From an uncultured Flavobacteriaceae bacterium (GTDB lineage: Bacteria > Bacteroidota > Bacteroidia > Flavobacteriales > Flavobacteriaceae): a stretch of 7,294 nucleotides of DNA. The notes below the pieces were generated by a model that ran no database searches, was not told the origin of the DNA, and worked only from the letters and a program-made list of their open reading frames with translations. A program made the position numbers and the translations under genes. The stretch lies in the NCBI GenBank assembly GCA_938018045.1, contig CALIIP010000249.1:1-7294 (forward strand). The letters run 5' to 3'. Below are positions 1 through 5,485 of the stretch, one piece after another; position 1 is the first letter of the stretch; each line of letters starts with the position of its first letter.

Positions 1-511
1 TTTTTAATTGTTTTAACAATAGTAATCGCATTTGAAGGTTTTCTATCAATTTATCAATAGTTTCATCATTTACTGGTTCTTCAATCTTCAGTTTAGCATT
101 TAACTCTTTGTATTCTTTTTGTAAATCTGCTAACTGTGAGAAATAAACTTCTAATAAATCTTCATTCTCATCAGTAATTTTAATTTTTGAGATCTGATAA
201 TTAATTTTTGCTAAATAATAATTTTCAACCTTCTTTAAATCTGGAGATACATCAGCAATAGAATTAATTTTATTTTCTGTTGTTTTTGCAATTTCTTGTG
301 GAGTGCCATTATTTATATACTGATAACTAAATATTCCAACACCAACCAACACTAAGAAAGAAGCCGCAATCCTTAAAAAAGAAAACTGATTATTCTTTAG
401 CGGAAGTTCTTTGTCCAATCTACTTTTAAATCTACTCTCATGACCTTCATACAACTTGTGAGTTGTTAATTCTGAATCTTTCTGTAGCATTTTTTTAATA
501 TCCTGTCCCAT
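1..511 (-). CDS. Single-pass membrane protein, probable anti-sigma factor (partial, C-terminus off the left edge)
   Basis: The frame is open from an ATG at 511 to the window edge and gives 170 residues with no stop. The N-terminal 42 residues are polar and charged (likely cytoplasmic). One hydrophobic segment follows at about residues 43-66 (core AASFLVLVGVGIF). The rest is a polar, Lys/Glu/Leu-rich region with heptad-like leucines near the end (about 116-170) that is probably helical and outside the membrane. The start overlaps the last 17 bases of the upstream ECF sigma gene, the classic sigma/anti-sigma arrangement with translational coupling; an in-frame ATG at 490 is an alternative start. 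No HxxxCxxC zinc-binding anti-sigma motif is present, so the sigma-binding role is inferred from gene order and topology, not from a recognised domain. The last visible residues resemble the end of such proteins, so little is probably missing. Alternative: an uncharacterised membrane protein merely co-transcribed with the sigma gene. Confidence 0.75.
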   Translation of the reverse strand, partial: MGQDIKKMLQKDSELTTHKLYEGHESRFKSRLDKELPLKNNQFSFLRIAASFLVLVGVGIFSYQYINNGTPQEIAKTTENKINSIADVSPDLKKVENYYLAKINYQISKIKITDENEDLLEVYFSQLADLQKEYKELNAKLKIEEPVNDETIDKLIENLQMRLLLLKQLK

Positions 512-1052
512 TGCTTACTAGTTTTAATGATTCTTTTAATTTCTGTTTACCTCTAGATACATGCGTTCTAGAATTTACTTCTGTAATATTTAATATTTGT
601 GATATTTCCTGATGATCATAACCTTCAATCAAAAATAACGAGAGTACCAATTCGTATTTTTGTGGTAGTTGAGAAATTGCAAATTTTACTTCATCTACCG
701 AAATTCCGTCAGAAACTTCCCAATTATCATCATCAACTATATTCAAATAATTTTCATCGACATCAGAAAATTTTAATTTTACTGATTTTAATGTGTCAAT
801 ACTCTTGTTGATCACGATCCTTTTTAACCATGCTCCAAAAGTGACTTCACCTTTGAAAGATTCTATCTTCCGAAATGCTTTGATAAACGATTCTTGCATC
901 ACGTCCTCAGCGTCCTGAGAATTTTTCATAAATCTAAATGCAATATGATACATCGCTCCACAATATTGATTGTACAATTTCAATTGCGCTTTTCGATTAT
1001 GCTGTTTACACTGCTCAATTAGTTCAGTGTGATATATCTTCCCTTTCTGCAT
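495..1052 (-). CDS. ECF-family RNA polymerase sigma factor (sigma-70 family)
   Basis: The product directs RNA polymerase to a small set of promoters, usually in response to envelope or surface signals. With the ATG at 1052 it has 185 residues, the usual ECF size. Region 2 lies at about residues 25-92, with the core-binding motif DAEDVMQESFIKAF at 47-60 followed by FGAWLKRIVIN. Region 4 lies at about 129-173, starting LPQKYELVLSLFLIEGY, with the DNA-recognition helix around EVNSRTHVSRGKQKL. A longer frame is open up to 1202, but those 50 extra residues are basic, not sigma-like, and would cover the promoter at 1075-1103 and the start of the divergent gene. The start at 1052 is therefore preferred. 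It is co-transcribed and overlaps by 17 bases with the membrane protein downstream. No extra C-terminal domain is seen. The identity as an ECF factor is near certain; the regulon cannot be told from this window. Confidence 0.95.
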   Translation of the reverse strand: MQKGKIYHTELIEQCKQHNRKAQLKLYNQYCGAMYHIAFRFMKNSQDAEDVMQESFIKAFRKIESFKGEVTFGAWLKRIVINKSIDTLKSVKLKFSDVDENYLNIVDDDNWEVSDGISVDEVKFAISQLPQKYELVLSLFLIEGYDHQEISQILNITEVNSRTHVSRGKQKLKESLKLVSNGTGY

Positions 1053-1074
1053 AGTATAGTTAGTGTTCGTTTTT

Positions 1075-1103
1075 AAAGACGATACTTTTCTTGTGATGTT
1101 GCA
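1075..1103 (-). promoter_or_regulatory. ECF-type promoter of the sigma/anti-sigma operon (probable autoregulation)
   Basis: Read on the minus strand, TGCAAC (1103-1098) is followed by a 16-base spacer and CGTCTTT (1081-1075). The AAC -35 core, 16-17 base spacing and CGTC -10 core are the general signature of ECF sigma promoters. The box ends 22 bases before the sigma start codon, giving a short leader. This supports control of the gene by its own product. It is a pattern match by eye; no transcript start is known. Confidence 0.6.
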
Positions 1104-1147
1104 AATTAGCGAGATTATTTTGTAAAAAATATTTTGAGTATAAAAAA

Positions 1148-1179
1148 TTTGTAACCTCTGAAGTTTCTTTATACTTTTA
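1148..1179 (+). promoter_or_regulatory. Possible Bacteroidota housekeeping promoter for the plus-strand acetyltransferase
   Basis: TTTG at 1148-1151 and TACTTTTA at 1172-1179 are separated by 20 bases, close to the Bacteroidota -33 TTTG / -7 TAnnTTTG layout with one mismatch in the -7 box. The box ends 4 bases before the GTG at 1184, so the transcript would be leaderless or nearly so. In such A+T-rich DNA chance matches are common, so this is weak. Confidence 0.3.
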
Positions 1180-1183
1180 TTTC

Positions 1184-1873
1184 GTGATAGAAAACACTTC
1201 AATACAACTTCAAAATCCCGTTTGGGATTCGCTATGTGAAACGCATAAAAAATTTATGATTGACTATAATGGAGTTAAGTTTTATCATCCAGATATTTGT
1301 TCTTTTGGTTCGTTTCATGACGAAAAAGATACTTTTGATGCTTTAAATGAATATGCTAAACTTCGAGATAGTTTTTTTATAGTATCAGAAAACAAAACAC
1401 CAATCTTTGATTCAGAAAACATAGTTCTTGTTAAGAAAATTGATGGGTGTCAGATGATTCTGGACCAACTCATTCCTGTTGATATTACCGAAGAGATTGT
1501 TCGTTTAACAGATAAACATATTGATGAGGTGTACGATTTAGTGTGGCTTGTAATGCCTGGATTTTACGAAAGACGTTCTTTTGAAATGGGTGAATTTTAT
1601 GGAATATTTAAAGATAATAAGTTGGTATCAATCACTGGTCAACGTCTGCAATCCGATTATTTTATAGAACTAAGTTCAGTTGTTACGCATCCAGATTATA
1701 CAAGAAAAGGGTTGGCAAAACAGTTAATTACATATGTTACTAATAAAATTATTGCGGAAAATAAATTAACGATTTTACATACCAATAAAGGTAATCCAGC
1801 AATTGGATTGTATGAAAAATTAGGCTTTTACATCTCTAGAGATATGAATTGGTTGCTGTTTAACAAAAAATAA
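1184..1873 (+). CDS. GNAT-family N-acetyltransferase (FR47-like)
   Basis: Acetyl-CoA-dependent N-acetyltransferase of unknown substrate, probably cytosolic; no signal peptide or membrane segment is seen. It has 229 residues. The C-terminal half carries the GNAT fold: motif A at about 161-181, with the strand IELSSVVTHP followed by the acetyl-CoA pyrophosphate loop DYTRKGLAKQL (Arg174, Gly176, Ala178), and motif B at about 199-216 ending in GLYEKLGF, the FR47-like signature. The N-terminal 100 residues are a divergent extension that I recall from other flavobacterial members of this group, so the GTG start at 1184 is preferred over the ATG at residue 25, which would cut into that region. It diverges from the ECF sigma operon with 131 bases between and converges on the E2 gene with 51 bases between, so it is a single-gene transcript. 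Function beyond acyl transfer is not inferable. Confidence 0.9.
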   Translation: MIENTSIQLQNPVWDSLCETHKKFMIDYNGVKFYHPDICSFGSFHDEKDTFDALNEYAKLRDSFFIVSENKTPIFDSENIVLVKKIDGCQMILDQLIPVDITEEIVRLTDKHIDEVYDLVWLVMPGFYERRSFEMGEFYGIFKDNKLVSITGQRLQSDYFIELSSVVTHPDYTRKGLAKQLITYVTNKIIAENKLTILHTNKGNPAIGLYEKLGFYISRDMNWLLFNKK

Positions 1874-1897
1874 AAACCTTCAAAAAATGAAGGTTTT
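1873..1897. terminator. Bidirectional intrinsic terminator between convergent genes
   Basis: A perfect 10-bp stem (1873-1882 paired with 1888-1897) has a 5-base A loop; its core is ACCTTC/GAAGGT. It is flanked by A-rich sequence on the left and T-rich sequence on the right, so either strand gives a hairpin followed by U residues (the minus strand reads TTTTTATTTTTTG after the stem). It begins at the last base of the acetyltransferase stop codon and lies 28 bases past the E2 stop, so it can serve both genes. Confidence 0.8.
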
Positions 1898-1924
1898 ATA
1901 TATTATTTAATTGTTGGTGCTCAT

Positions 1925-3238
1925 TTAGAAGTCTTGGTTTATATCCCAAGCCTCTAATGTTTCTTTTAGTGTTTTAATAAACATTCCGCCAAGTGCACCA
2001 TTTACAACTCTATGATCGTAAGAGTGAGAGACAAACATTTTCTGACGAATTCCTATAAAATCACCTTCTGAAGTTTCAATAACAGCAGGAACTTTACGAA
2101 TAGCACCTAAAGCCAATATTGCAACTTGTGGTTGATTGATAATCGGTGTTCCCATAACAGAACCAAAACTTCCAACATTGGTAACCGTATATGTTCCGCC
2201 TTGAATATCGTCTGGTTTTAATTGATTTGCTCTTGCTCTGTTTGCCAAATCATTTACAGCCTTAGTCATACCAACTAAGTTTAATTGATCTGCATTTTTA
2301 ATCACAGGAACGATAAGGTTTCCATCAGCAAGTGAGGCTGCCATTCCAAGATTTATATTTTTTCTTTTGATAATTTTATCGCCATCAACTGCAATATTTA
2401 TCATTGGAAATTTTTTAATTGTAGTTGCAACTGCTTGCATTAAAATAGGAGTGAAGGTCAGTTTTTCTCCTTCACGCTGCAAAAATGCATCTTTAACTTT
2501 CGTTCTCCATTTTACAATATTGGTAACGTCTATCTCGATAAACGATTGTACATGTGCTGAAGTCTGAACAGAATCAACCATGTGTTTCGCAACCAATTTA
2601 CCCATTCTACTCATTTCGATAATTTCATCACCTCCATTAACAGAAACTGGTGTTGCAGTTGTTGTTTTTTGAATAGGTTTAGCAACTTCTTGGGCTTTTA
2701 CTTCAGTTTTAATTGGTGCAACTATTTTAGGAGCAGCTCCTTTATTCTTGATGTATGTAAGTATATCATTTTTAGTAACTCGTGCGTCATTTCCTGTTCC
2801 AGAAATGGCTTCAAGTTCATTCATAGAAATACCTTCTGTTTCAGCGATATTACGTACTAACGGAGAATAAAATTTACCGCTTACACCTTTTTTATCAATT
2901 GGTGCAGAAGTCGCAACAATTACTTTTTCTGTAGATTTCACTATTTCAGCAACAGTTTCAGGAGTTGAAACGGTATCAATTTCTGATGAACCTTCACCAG
3001 CAATTTCTATAATTGCAATTGTTTCTCCAACTTTAACAACAGCATCTTCTTCAAATAATCTTTCAATCAAAACGCCTTCAACTTCACTTGGCACTTCGCT
3101 ATCAACCTTGTCAGTTGCTATTTCTACAAGAGCATCGTCCAATTCAATAGTATCTCCAACTTCTTTTAACCATGAAGTGATAGTTGCTTCTGCAACACTC
3201 TCACCCATTTTTGGTAGTTTGATTTCAAATTTTGCCAT
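1925..3238 (-). CDS. 2-oxo acid dehydrogenase complex E2: dihydrolipoamide acyltransferase
   Basis: Core E2 subunit that takes an acyl group from E1 on a lipoyl arm and passes it to CoA; cytosolic, in a large multimeric complex. All domains are present in 437 residues: one lipoyl domain (1-80, lipoyl-lysine K44 in ATDKVDSEVP), a Pro/Ala/Thr-rich linker, a peripheral-subunit-binding domain (about 121-164, FYSPLVRNIAETEG), a second linker (165-203) and the catalytic domain (205-437, with VTNVGSFGS and the terminal SYDHRVVNGALGG). In the active-site DHRxxDG motif the His is kept (H409), but the Asp is Asn413 (codon AAT, one transition from GAT). The lipoyl sequence (LPKMGESVAEATITSWLKEV) resembles branched-chain or unspecified E2s more than E2p or E2o, so a branched-chain 2-oxo acid complex is my best guess. 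No E1 or E3 gene adjoins it. The ATG at 3238 starts the lipoyl domain exactly and follows a -7 box by 23 bases. Confidence 0.95.
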   Translation of the reverse strand: MAKFEIKLPKMGESVAEATITSWLKEVGDTIELDDALVEIATDKVDSEVPSEVEGVLIERLFEEDAVVKVGETIAIIEIAGEGSSEIDTVSTPETVAEIVKSTEKVIVATSAPIDKKGVSGKFYSPLVRNIAETEGISMNELEAISGTGNDARVTKNDILTYIKNKGAAPKIVAPIKTEVKAQEVAKPIQKTTTATPVSVNGGDEIIEMSRMGKLVAKHMVDSVQTSAHVQSFIEIDVTNIVKWRTKVKDAFLQREGEKLTFTPILMQAVATTIKKFPMINIAVDGDKIIKRKNINLGMAASLADGNLIVPVIKNADQLNLVGMTKAVNDLANRARANQLKPDDIQGGTYTVTNVGSFGSVMGTPIINQPQVAILALGAIRKVPAVIETSEGDFIGIRQKMFVSHSYDHRVVNGALGGMFIKTLKETLEAWDINQDF

Positions 3239-3261
3239 AATAAATAGTATCTATTGGTCTG

Positions 3262-3269
3262 CAAATTTA
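3262..3269 (-). promoter_or_regulatory. Candidate -7 promoter box of the E2 gene
   Basis: TAAATTTG on the minus strand matches the Bacteroidota -7 consensus TAnnTTTG exactly and would give a leader of about 15-20 bases. I see no clear TTTG -33 element at the usual spacing. The 172-base gap upstream supports an independent transcript for the E2 gene. Confidence 0.5.
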
Positions 3270-3344
3270 CAAAAAGTAATTCTCACTTTTAATTATTAGG
3301 TTAATTAAATTTTACTAGAATTAAATTATTATCAATGAAACAGT

Positions 3345-3383
3345 CTTTTTACCTTTTTATTACTGATAATGAGTGGTAAAAAG
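3345..3383. repeat. Inverted repeat between the E2 gene and the recR operon
   Basis: Perfect 9-base arms CTTTTTACC (3345-3353) and GGTAAAAAG (3375-3383) enclose 21 bases that hold a small ATTA/TAAT palindrome. It lies about 30 bases past the stop of the operon's last gene and upstream of the E2 promoter. It could act in ending the operon transcript or as an operator, but it lacks the U-run expected right after the stem. The 172-base gap holds nothing else I can name apart from this, the neighbouring AT-only palindrome and the E2 -7 box. Confidence 0.4.
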
Positions 3384-3386
3384 CGG

Positions 3387-3408
3387 TTTAAATTGCGAAT
3401 AATTTAAA
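3387..3408. repeat. AT-only palindrome just past the last gene of the recR operon
   Basis: TTTAAATT (3387-3394) and AATTTAAA (3401-3408) form a perfect 8-bp stem with a 6-base loop, starting 2 bases after the acetyltransferase stop codon. On the minus strand it is followed by CCGCTTTTTACC, so it may be a weak terminator. An all-A/T stem is easy to obtain by chance in this DNA. Confidence 0.3.
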
Positions 3409-3410
3409 TT

Positions 3411-3944
3411 TCACACGATTTTCTTAATATACAATTCCATATCCATAGAAGATCTGCCTTTTGGTGTAAACTCATTTAGCAATGTTTTTTTCCAAGTAAA
3501 ACCGTTCTTTTCTGCAACTTTAGAACTACCAATATTTGTTTTGTGAGCAATAATTATAAAGGTTTTTATACTCAATTGATCAATAGCAAAAGTCATTACT
3601 TGTTGAACTGCTTTTGAAACCAAACCTTTTTCACCATATTTTTCTCCTATGCAATAAGCAAATTCTGCTTGGTGTAAAATCCTATCAATGTTTTTAAGAA
3701 TAATCAATCCAGCAATATTTTTTGAATTGTTTACTTTTATTGCAAATGTAAATTGTGATTGATTTTTATGTTCTTCATTCTTCTGAAGAATATATGCTTT
3801 AGAAGCATCAATAGTTAAATTTTGTGACAGCGTTTTTGGTAAAAATAATGCAAATCGCTCTTTATTAGAAAGCATCAAATTATTAAGATTTGTTGCTTCT
3901 TGAACTTCTAAAGGTTCACAAATAAAATCACTCGAGAGTTTCAT
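3411..3944 (-). CDS. GNAT-family N-acetyltransferase, RimJ/RimL-like
   Basis: Acetyl-CoA-dependent acetyltransferase of 177 residues with unknown substrate. The fold reads through: a Leu-rich N-terminal helix region (about 12-60), the beta strand FTFAIKVNNSKNIAGLIIL at 66-83, motif A at about 93-117 (AEFAYCIGEKYGEKGLVSKA, with a GEKG turn instead of the more usual GxG/A), and motif B at about 130-149 (HKTNIGSSKVAEKNGF), which is typical of the RimJ/RimL branch that often acetylates protein N-termini or small amines. It starts only 4 bases after the stop of the HemC-HemD-like gene and is surely co-transcribed with it. This pairing suggests a shared role, but nothing in the sequence shows a tetrapyrrole-related substrate. 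No signal peptide or membrane segment is seen. It is the last gene of the operon, with palindromes downstream. Confidence 0.88.
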   Translation of the reverse strand: MKLSSDFICEPLEVQEATNLNNLMLSNKERFALFLPKTLSQNLTIDASKAYILQKNEEHKNQSQFTFAIKVNNSKNIAGLIILKNIDRILHQAEFAYCIGEKYGEKGLVSKAVQQVMTFAIDQLSIKTFIIIAHKTNIGSSKVAEKNGFTWKKTLLNEFTPKGRSSMDMELYIKKIV

Positions 3945-3948
3945 TTAT

Positions 3949-5472
3949 CTATTTAAAATATTTGTTTACAGAATTTAACACACTTTCTATAGTTGGCATC
4001 TTTGAAACTTCAACTTTTTTGAAATGTTTTTTAGCCTCATCAGCAGTTGATTGACCTATACAAAATGCGATTGCATCTTTTGGTAGATTATCTTCCATAA
4101 AACTTTCAACTCCAGAAACAGAATAAAACAAAACTGCATCAAAATCATCATCAAATTTTCGTTCGTTTAAAATGATTCTATATGCTTCAACGGTATTTAT
4201 TTCTATTTCATTTTTTGCTAGAATACCTTTTAATTCTTCATCTTCGTTTCCACAGAAATAAGTAATTCCTTTATCTATTCGCATTTTAACAATAAATTCT
4301 GCTAATTCTTGTACAGAACTTTCAACATGTGTAACTTTTTTAATTTTCTTTTCTATCAATCTCTTCACACGCCTTCCAGCACAATAAATGTTTGCAAAAT
4401 CTAATTCTATTGGAGAAAAATTTTGCAATAATGCTTCAACTGCTTTAATATCTGAAATGATAACATTTTCTATCGTGTTTTTTACAACACTAGGTTTTAA
4501 ACGATTGTATCTAATTGCAACAAAATCACTCATTTTAAAGCCAATTTCGTCATCAAAAATATCTGTTTGAGAAGTGGCTAATTGCTTAGTAGAAAGTATA
4601 TGTACTTTCTTTTCTTCACCAGAAATTTCTGCTAATAATCTTTTACCTCCTCGTTCTAAAATATCTTCAGCAGATTTTTGACCTAAGTCTTTGTGTTCTA
4701 CCATGTAACTTGACTTGTCAATCTCTATTTTACGAGTTCCATCAAGACTGAAAAGTACACCTTTAAACACAATTTTTGTTTCTTTAATATAAGCAAGAGC
4801 ACCGACAGGAGCCGTTTTGCCGCAATTAAAAGTCTTCAGGAAATCACGTTCTATATGCGTACAAATTTCAGTTTCTGTGTGATTTATTTTTTTGCATAAA
4901 GCCAATACATCTTCGTTACTTTCAAGTGCTGTAAGCATCGTGACACCTTGTGCTGGTTCTGGAACCATCCAACCTAATTTCACGTGATCTTTTGGTAATA
5001 GTTTAAGTCGTTGTAAATCTGATTGTGGAAAAATTGCTCCATTCCAATCACTATCTTCAAATTGTTGTAAACAACTTTCTATATCGCCTTCAAAATCAAC
5101 AACAGTATGCTCTGGATATTGATTTAGCCATTGCGCTTTTGTTCTTAAGTTAGGAGAAGCAATAACTGCTTTTCTACTTGATAAAAATTCTTCAGACCCT
5201 TTAAAAAGAATTACATCTAGTGATCCAGCGCGTTTTAAAATCGCTGCTTTTACTATTTTAGGTGGTAAATTATCTGGTAAATCAATCATTGCATGAACTG
5301 CAATATCAATTTCTCCCTTTAATAAAGCGCTATCTAAACTTTTATAATCTTTAGAGTCGATTGCGATAATTTCTGTTAGCACTTCTAAATCATGAAATTG
5401 ACTAGCAACAAAATTCGCTCTTCTCAATGTAAGTTCACCAATAAGACTACCTATTTTAATTCTTTTTTGCAT
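3949..5472 (-). CDS. hemCD: HemC-HemD fusion with a degenerate (probably inactive) hydroxymethylbilane synthase domain
   Basis: 507 residues, intact frame. Residues 1-285 follow the HemC fold, with clear landmarks IDIAVHAMIDLP (55-66), KAQWLNQYPEHTVVD, WNGAIF, PEPAQG (171-176), NHTETEICTHIERDFL and GGKRLLAEI. Residues about 288-507 follow uroporphyrinogen-III synthase (HemD): VIISDIKAVEALL (337-349), IYCAGRRVKRLIEK, AYRIIL around Tyr431, VLFYSVSGVESF (447-458), CIGQSTADEAKK (471-482) and PTIESVL. HemC normally polymerises four porphobilinogens on a Cys-bound dipyrromethane; HemD closes the ring. Aligned to E. coli HemC, the active site is stripped: R11 to L10, S13 to G12, K83 to I63, S128/S129 to P107/N108, R132 to T111, R149 to E128, R155 to C134 and cofactor C242 to K219. 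The loop with K55 and K59 is deleted between about residues 40 and 45. Only D84 (D64) and R131 (R110) remain of the main set. HemD activity is possible but unproven. The gene lies 13 bases after the glycosyltransferase gene and 4 bases before the acetyltransferase gene. Confidence 0.88.
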   Translation of the reverse strand: MQKRIKIGSLIGELTLRRANFVASQFHDLEVLTEIIAIDSKDYKSLDSALLKGEIDIAVHAMIDLPDNLPPKIVKAAILKRAGSLDVILFKGSEEFLSSRKAVIASPNLRTKAQWLNQYPEHTVVDFEGDIESCLQQFEDSDWNGAIFPQSDLQRLKLLPKDHVKLGWMVPEPAQGVTMLTALESNEDVLALCKKINHTETEICTHIERDFLKTFNCGKTAPVGALAYIKETKIVFKGVLFSLDGTRKIEIDKSSYMVEHKDLGQKSAEDILERGGKRLLAEISGEEKKVHILSTKQLATSQTDIFDDEIGFKMSDFVAIRYNRLKPSVVKNTIENVIISDIKAVEALLQNFSPIELDFANIYCAGRRVKRLIEKKIKKVTHVESSVQELAEFIVKMRIDKGITYFCGNEDEELKGILAKNEIEINTVEAYRIILNERKFDDDFDAVLFYSVSGVESFMEDNLPKDAIAFCIGQSTADEAKKHFKKVEVSKMPTIESVLNSVNKYFK

Positions 5473-5485
5473 TTATATAGTTCGT

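Noticed and set aside
599..811. Plus-strand open frame of 70 residues opposite the sigma gene
   Set aside because: It lies wholly antisense to a clear gene, with low-complexity composition and no recognisable domain.
1053..1202. N-terminal extension of the sigma factor to an ATG at 1202
   Set aside because: The 50 extra residues are basic and not sigma-like, they would overlap the divergent acetyltransferase start, and they cover the ECF promoter. The ATG at 1052 gives a normal ECF length.
2367..2860. Two plus-strand open frames opposite the E2 gene
   Set aside because: They are antisense shadows of a well-supported catalytic and linker region, with Phe/Ser/Asn/Cys-rich products of no recognisable family.
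3108..3299. Plus-strand open frame running from inside the E2 gene into the gap
   Set aside because: It is an antisense shadow of the lipoyl domain with no promoter or domain support.
4388..4570. Plus-strand open frame opposite the HemD domain
   Set aside because: It is antisense to an intact gene, with no independent evidence.
3949..5472. Reading the HemC changes as a frameshift or a sequencing artefact
   Set aside because: The frame is open for 507 residues and similarity to the HemC framework continues on both sides of each changed site, so the substitutions are in-frame and independent.
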